Shown here piece after piece: positions 58,645 to 64,000 of a stretch of DNA of 64,000 nucleotides; position 1 is the stretch's first letter, and each line of letters starts with the position of its first letter. The stretch lies in the NCBI GenBank assembly GCA_025618425.1, contig CM046833.1, positions 4,124,298 to 4,188,297 of the forward strand. Reading direction: 5' to 3'. A program made the translations under genes and the position numbers. A model generated the notes under the pieces. It searched no databases. It had not been told where the DNA came from and saw only the letters and a program-made list of their open reading frames with translations. This DNA is from Heliocidaris tuberculata (lineage: Eukaryota > Echinodermata > Echinoidea > Camarodonta > Echinometridae).

Positions 58645-61019
58645 TGTAACTGGTATTGAACAAATTTGAAGATATTTTTTTGAACAGAACCTCATCTTAC
58701 CATGTATTTATCATCGTATTAAAGGGAATTAAATTTTCTCCAACATGATACCACATTTAATGGGTTTGGTGATGATATGTGATACAATTCTTGGCAAAAA
58801 ATGTGATTGTTTACATAATTTTTTACATATATGAATTTCTTCAAAATACGTATTTCTCATTATTTCAAAAGTTATTTTCACTGATTAGTTCAAACTTTTC
58901 AGAAAACTTTCCATATGTACGATTAATAGCATATAAAAATTACAAGTTCATTGCTTATCAAACAAAACAGTTATAACGCTCTAAAGTTGACACTTTGATA
59001 TTAGCTAAAGTAAAGAATCGATAACAAAAGTGGTTACTAAGAGCTGCCTCCTCCCTGACAATGGTAACATTGAGAGACGTGAATGGATTATTTCTGTAGA
59101 TGGTTCAGTACGATCATATTGTTTTAGTGATATACAATTGTTTATTAGTTCCCGTTGCTATGATACAAAATTAATGTGCCTAATAACCGATGATGTGTGT
59201 TGAGAAATCAATAAGGCTAACTGTCCAATAATATATATGAGGAAAGCTTGTTTCAAGTGATAATCATGATTCACACTCCAACGCACGTATGTACTAGATT
59301 ATACAAAACTTGCACCCCCTACATGTCCATGCCTTCCCCTCCCCTTCTCTGCTTTTAAAACGAGACAAATTGGTCCAAGTAATATTCATAAAGTACTTTG
59401 CATAATGGTAAGAAAATCAATGAGCCTTGACAAATCATTTAAAATCTCATGGTTACTGGAAAAATATCTGCCAATGCCTTACCATTCTTCCCATCCCCCC
59501 TTCCCCTCTAAAGTTTAACTTAAAACAATACCTACAAGTATTATTGGTACAAGGAAGCAATTTAGGCCATCAGTGAAATAACATGGGACCTGTATTCACG
59601 TGATAGACAATATTTACACTCTAAAACATGTAGATGCTTGGTGGTGGGGTTCAAAACCAGCAGCCACACCCCCCCCCCCCCCAGCTCAGTTGTACAGGGA
59701 GGTCCACTGAACATATTGAAGCTAACCAGTCTTTAACATCAATCCAAGTCTGGTTGACCCCCGAAATTGGGTCCCCTGTAACATTTCCAAGCACTTGCAG
59801 TATTAAACAAGCGTAGTCTTACGAGGTGGGGAGCGTTGGGGCTAGGGGCTGAAAGTAAAGTTTACATTCGGGCAAGAGGCGTCAGCCCCCCCCCCCCCCC
59901 TCCCGCTCAGTTGTAGACAAAATTCATCGATTGGTCTCAATCAGCGCATTTCACGCCTCTCTAAATTTTGACTTTCTTCATTCAGCATTGCATATATATT
60001 TTGCCATGAAAGAGCAGAACTGAAAGCGAAAAAAAATGTGACTTTTTGAGATTTTTTGTCTGTTTTTGTACAAAGTCGTTATAACGCGATATTTCTTATT
60101 CTATTTGTATATCTTTATTTCTCCTTATTTATGTTATTGAGCTTTACTATTTACCTCAAAAAGCAGAACTGAAAGTAAATAAAGTTGAAAAACAATATGA
60201 CATGTAGGAAATGAGCATTTTAAAGGTTGTGAGCCGTCTGTGCTGTAATGGCGTGATCCTACATGTATACAATTGTAATGGATTAGCCTAATTGGAGTAC
60301 CCTAAAACGTCATTGGGCCAAGTAAAGTATGTAATAATTTGTTGTACACTGTAAAATACATTTATTTAGTTTGCACATGCTGGTCGACATATATTATTAG
60401 ATGAGGCAGTCTATCTCTAGTTTGATAGAGTATAATTGATTAGTTGGTTACAATAATACAGCTAAAGAACTGCACTTGGTATTTAATTCAGGGGGTAGTT
60501 ATCCGGGGGAGGGGGGGGGGGGGGATTGACCGGTGATGACAGTCGATGGGAAAGTTAGTAGACTGAAAAACAAAAGTCGTTTAAAGTGACTTTATTTCAT
60601 GGGCATTCAATTGTATTTCAACCATATTTCTTGCTTTATAGGTCTTTTATTAGAGGGTCTTTTTTCTAGATCAATATTCAGATAGAAAAGGGATAATAAA
60701 AGAAGAAATTACAAATGATCTACAAAGAAATAAAATCAAATTGCTGTTTTTTATTCAAATTGTACAAAAATATAAATTCTTGCCTGAAGAGAAGAAAATT
60801 AGAAACCAAAATATAGATGGCCGTATAATTTTTTAATCTTGGTGTCAAAATATGTGCAAGACTTCAAGGACAAAAGCCAGAACGTGGCACGGTTTCAGTT
60901 TAGAGACGCAATGAAATTTGTCTGAGGGCCCCTAGCCGCCCCAAAGGCTTAAAGTGAAGGAAGACTCAAGATTATGATTTTGAGATAGCACCAGATATTT
61001 CCCTTATCAAGGAAACATA
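58645..61019. other. No gene seen
   Basis: Contains C-runs at 59668-59682 and 59887-59900 and a G-run at 60511-60523. Open frames lack domains and splice support. Confidence 0.4.
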
Positions 61020-61555
61020 GGCTTATCATATTTCATGTAGTTTTTATATTGACCATGTAGAGAAAGCGAAAAATATGCATTTTATGTCGGTCATTTTGAA
61101 AATCCAAGATGGCCACACGAAGCGTTGAGATGGGAAGTCTAATGACGTTACCAATGTTTTTCCTGACCCTGGAACATAGTATTAGAATATTCCAATAAGT
61201 TTCTAGATTGCCTTGAAGCAGAGATAGGGCAATATAATATTTCATGGCGGTCAATTTAAAAATCCAAAATGACCGCCATATGTGATGAAGTGTCGGGAGT
61301 AGAAGTCTAGTAATGTCATAGGTTGTTTTCTCGACCCAAGAAATGTAGGATTGGAATATTTCGTTCAGTTTCTACATTGAAAAGAAGCCGACGTAGATGA
61401 AAAAATGAATTTGTGGCGGCCACTTTGAAAATTAAAAATGGCCACCATGTCCAATGAAGCGTTGAGATTGGAAGTTTAATTATGTCACTAATCGTTTTCC
61501 TGACCCAGGAAACAAAGTACTAGCATATTCTGTTAAGTTGCTATAGGTTGACTGG
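61020..61555. repeat. ~165-bp tandem repeat, three units, each with a hairpin
   Basis: Units begin near 61020, 61190 and 61360. Shared blocks: tttctanattga, a GGCGGTCA-spacer-TGACCGCC hairpin, gaagcgttgagatgggaagt and cctgacccagg. Divergence between units is moderate, so the array is old. Confidence 0.75.
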
Positions 61556-62091
61556 AATATATATATATAAATTATATATATATATACATGTATATGAAAT
61601 TTTAAAGAGTTGCCAAACGCTTTCAAACATATTTATACACGGCTGGTAGCCCACTCGCCCCTTGTTTTGGTTTTGCTCGTCATTGTGACGCAACAATAAG
61701 ACTGTTTACATTTTTGTCACGAATTTGGCGCCTCTAGACAAGGCGCGCTTTTGTGGCCCGTTTCCGGATGCGCGCCTCCTTTTGCACACGGAGCGCATAA
61801 CACGCGAATGTGGAAGCGTGTACTCATATTGGAAATTGTGTCATTCTCTCTTGGCTTTTGGTAGAGGCAGGACCTGTTGATTTGGACAATCCAAAATATA
61901 ATTGGCTCCTTACCGGAACTAACTAACGTTGACTTTGTTTTTACATCGGCAGTGGAAATCCCGTCAATTTCCTTGAATACATTGTTCGACTTTTGGAATT
62001 CGCTAACATCAATTTTGTTATTAACTCTAGTGGAGAGATGATTAATTTTGGTGCTGCACAGTGACTTCGTTTGTACGTATAGATTAGACTG
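61556..62091. other. No gene seen
   Basis: (TA)n at 61557-61585, then unique DNA. A minus-strand frame at 61717-62235 extends into the neighbouring MITE and has no domain. Confidence 0.4.
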
Positions 62092-62393
62092 CAGGGGCGG
62101 ATCTAGCTTTTTTCCAAGGGGAGGGTTTGAGGGGCTGAGCTGGGTATTGCGAGGGAGCGTAGCGACCGAGCCCGAGCGAGGGGGGAGGGTGTGGGAGGGG
62201 GGATACCCCCCTCCCACAGTAGGGAGATTTTTCATTTTTAGGGTTGCCAGCTTGCGATTTTAAGCATACTTGCATGCTCTGTTTTTTCTCTTTTTGTTTT
62301 CCTATGCACATTAAATGTTTACTTGGCAGCCCAAGGGGGGGGGGGGGGGGGTTAAACCCCCTAAACCCCCCCCCCCCCGTAGATCCGCCACTG
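62092..62393. mobile_element. hAT-like MITE with CAGGGGCGGATC ends
   Basis: CAGGGGCGGATCTAGC opposes GTAGATCCGCCACTG. Internal G-run/C-run (62335-62350; 62368-62378) and CGAGCGAGGGG words. The exact target duplication could not be read. Confidence 0.65.
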
Positions 62394-62444
62394 AGACTAG
62401 ACCTTACTTTAGTCCGTGCTGTAAATTGGAATCAGCAACCGGCA

Positions 62445-62692
62445 TGCCGAAAGTGAAGGAAGACGGGTACGGTACCACTGTCAAGGCGAAGGAGTCCGGA
62501 CGAAGTGAGCGATAGCGCCGTAGGCGAAGTAGGCCTAATTCTATATCAGCTGGTTCTGCAGGCCGAGAAACATCATAACCTCCGGCAGCGGGCTCAGATC
62601 TTGCGGACCAATACGACCAAGACCAAGCCCAAGGCCAAGTCCAACCCCAAGGACCGTCCAAGCCCAAGGACCGGAACCTCAACAAGTATCCG
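62445..62692 (+). CDS. Candidate first or early exon, GC-richer
   Basis: A GC- and CpG-richer block with ATG at 62445 (MPKVKEDGYGTTVKAKESG) and, in a shifted frame, LILYQLVLQAEKHHNLRQRA followed by a Lys/Pro-rich KTKPKAKSNPK tail. It ends at CCG|GTGAGT (62693), a perfect donor. The two readings are in different frames (the first stops at 62514), so a start in the second frame, a sequencing or allelic shift, or pure 5' UTR are all possible. No domain is recognised. The gene would continue beyond the window. Confidence 0.3.
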
Positions 62693-64000
62693 GTGAGTCG
62701 GGAAATGGTATTGATAGATCAAGATCTGGGGTTAACAAACGTCGCATCTAGTCAGGGCCGAGTTTAGGCCTGGGCTCCTAACTTAGGGTAGGGCCTGTTG
62801 ACGGAGGTCGGATCCTGCAATATCGTTAACCTTAACAATTACTAGAGAGAATTGTTGCGATGATTCTAATGCTAGACCTAGATCTACTCTTGGCTCAACT
62901 TAGAGCCTGGAATATTAAGCACAGGATCTTGACCTAACAAAGTAACATCAACATGGGAGGTGAAAGTAGATTTATTTCTCTGTCTGGATCTAGATGAAGT
63001 GGGTTGAGACACAGCAGGATTAGAGTTATGTTGGAAGTTTTCTCCCTTAGCCGTTGGTAAGCCTTAGATTAGGGTTGAATGAAAATACATGGCGGGGCGA
63101 TTATATCGCCTTGTTTTGCTGCAGAAAATAGGAACAGCTGCCTTTCCAGGCAGTAGGCCTAAATGACATCGTCGTCGGGGCTGACCTGATTTAATCGGAT
63201 TCAATTTATCAATATTACCTAATCACTGTCACGTCCAGTCATTTATATCATTACATTGTAGGCCTACCGACTATTGGTAACGATAGGGAATTGGTATATT
63301 GGCAACATGCTTATCGAAGTTGGCCCAAGTTCATCCATTTCAATTGCAAAAATTTTCCAGCGCCTTTGTAGCCTTAATGTAGACTAGTTAGAAATAGTCC
63401 TTTGGATTTATTGTACGGCCGAGTTAACCTTCAAATATTTCCTTATCGGTTCATAATTAAGTACCGGTATAGATTTCTAAATTTCCTTTCGTTGACTACA
63501 TTTATGTCCGGTTATTGACCTGTAGTCGGAACGTTGTGCGTTTATGAACAACAGTAGGCTATTAACTGCCATACAAACGTTATTCTGTGTTATTGCTATC
63601 AGTATGGTTATTATTATTATTAGGCCTACTATGATTGTTATTATGATCACGATTATTATCATATTCGTACGTTGGTGGCCTATAGCATAATGCTTTGCAA
63701 ATGAATTCATTAGAAAGCGTACATTATGTGCACTATGTCTATGAATGAATGAATGAATGAATTTCATAATACTGCAGAAATCTCCATGAACACTACAATT
63801 GACTGTATTCATAGTTCGAATATCGAATACGGATATCATAGTCAATAACAATTTCAAGGTAATCAAAAGTGAAAGTTACATAAGTCAATAGAAAAGGCAG
63901 TATCATGGGAAAGAACCTATGGAAAAGCACAGCTAGGTCCCCGATTAAAGAGAATTACAACATATGTAATTATGTTAGGTGTGCGTGAAAAAAGAAAACA
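62693..64000. other. Intron-like DNA, no further exon seen
   Basis: Moderately AT-rich DNA with taggcct/agatct words, (ATT)n at 63610-63621 and a (GAAT)n run at 63741-63761. No second exon for the 62.4-kb candidate is recognisable. Confidence 0.4.

Noticed and set aside
61717..62311. Overlapping frames of 75-172 codons on the minus strand
   Set aside because: They cross a hAT-like MITE with G/C runs, and the remaining part shows no domain or splice signals.

Overview
The window is eukaryotic, animal nuclear DNA. It has no operons, most open frames are short, and splice-like junctions, decayed non-LTR retrotransposons, many inverted-repeat transposons, G-runs and microsatellites are everywhere. 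The ZU5 and Death modules, the overall AT-richness and the stretches rich in TAGATCTAAC/TAGGCCTA words suggest a marine deuterostome, most likely an echinoderm of sea-urchin type. That assignment is inference; no ribosomal or mitochondrial marker is present.

The main cellular content appears to be one split gene on the minus strand. Its supported exons run from about 48.76 kb down to a stop codon at 11.375 kb: a short exon, a leucine-rich exon (48.35-47.57 kb), a ZU5 exon (44.73-44.40 kb), two exons compatible with a UPA-like continuation (43.66-43.42 and 43.20-43.15 kb), a possible further exon at 27.78-27.63 kb, a Ser/Arg/Lys-rich linker exon (12.18-12.09 kb) and a terminal Death-domain exon (11.65-11.375 kb). 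Reading phases match from the leucine-rich exon through the second UPA-like exon, and again from linker to Death exon. The link across the roughly 31 kb between the two groups is inferred. The order LRR-ZU5-UPA-Death recalls PIDD1 and UNC5-like or NLR-like death-fold receptors. Two near-identical tRNA-like genes with anticodon TCT lie at 4.62 and 5.04 kb.

Mobile DNA dominates. 0-4.6 kb is a tandem duplication of a 2.6-kb unit that ends at the first tRNA. 5.4-9.9 kb holds two decayed LINE bodies, one with a zinc-knuckle tail and one RTE-like, each interrupted by another insertion. 14.1-17.7 kb holds a GGCCCG-family element and two related TATAGG-ended elements, the larger carrying tandem arrays. 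21.3-25.5 kb is a large inverted repeat with homopurine arms followed by a hAT-like nest. 29.2-37.2 kb is flanked by matching terminal inverted repeats and contains an L1/Tx1-like LINE with most of its ORF2. 37.6-41.0 kb is a 3.4-kb GGCCCG-ended element with Harbinger-like passengers. 41.4-46.1 kb carries further inverted-repeat elements between the ZU5/UPA exons and a repeat array with TGACGTCA sites. 49.8-51.5 kb has two mariner-like elements, 52.4-54.3 kb three foldback elements, 55.1-57.1 kb decayed CR1/Jockey-like sequence, 61.0-61.55 kb a hairpin-bearing tandem repeat, and 62.1-62.7 kb a hAT-like repeat beside a GC-richer exon candidate.
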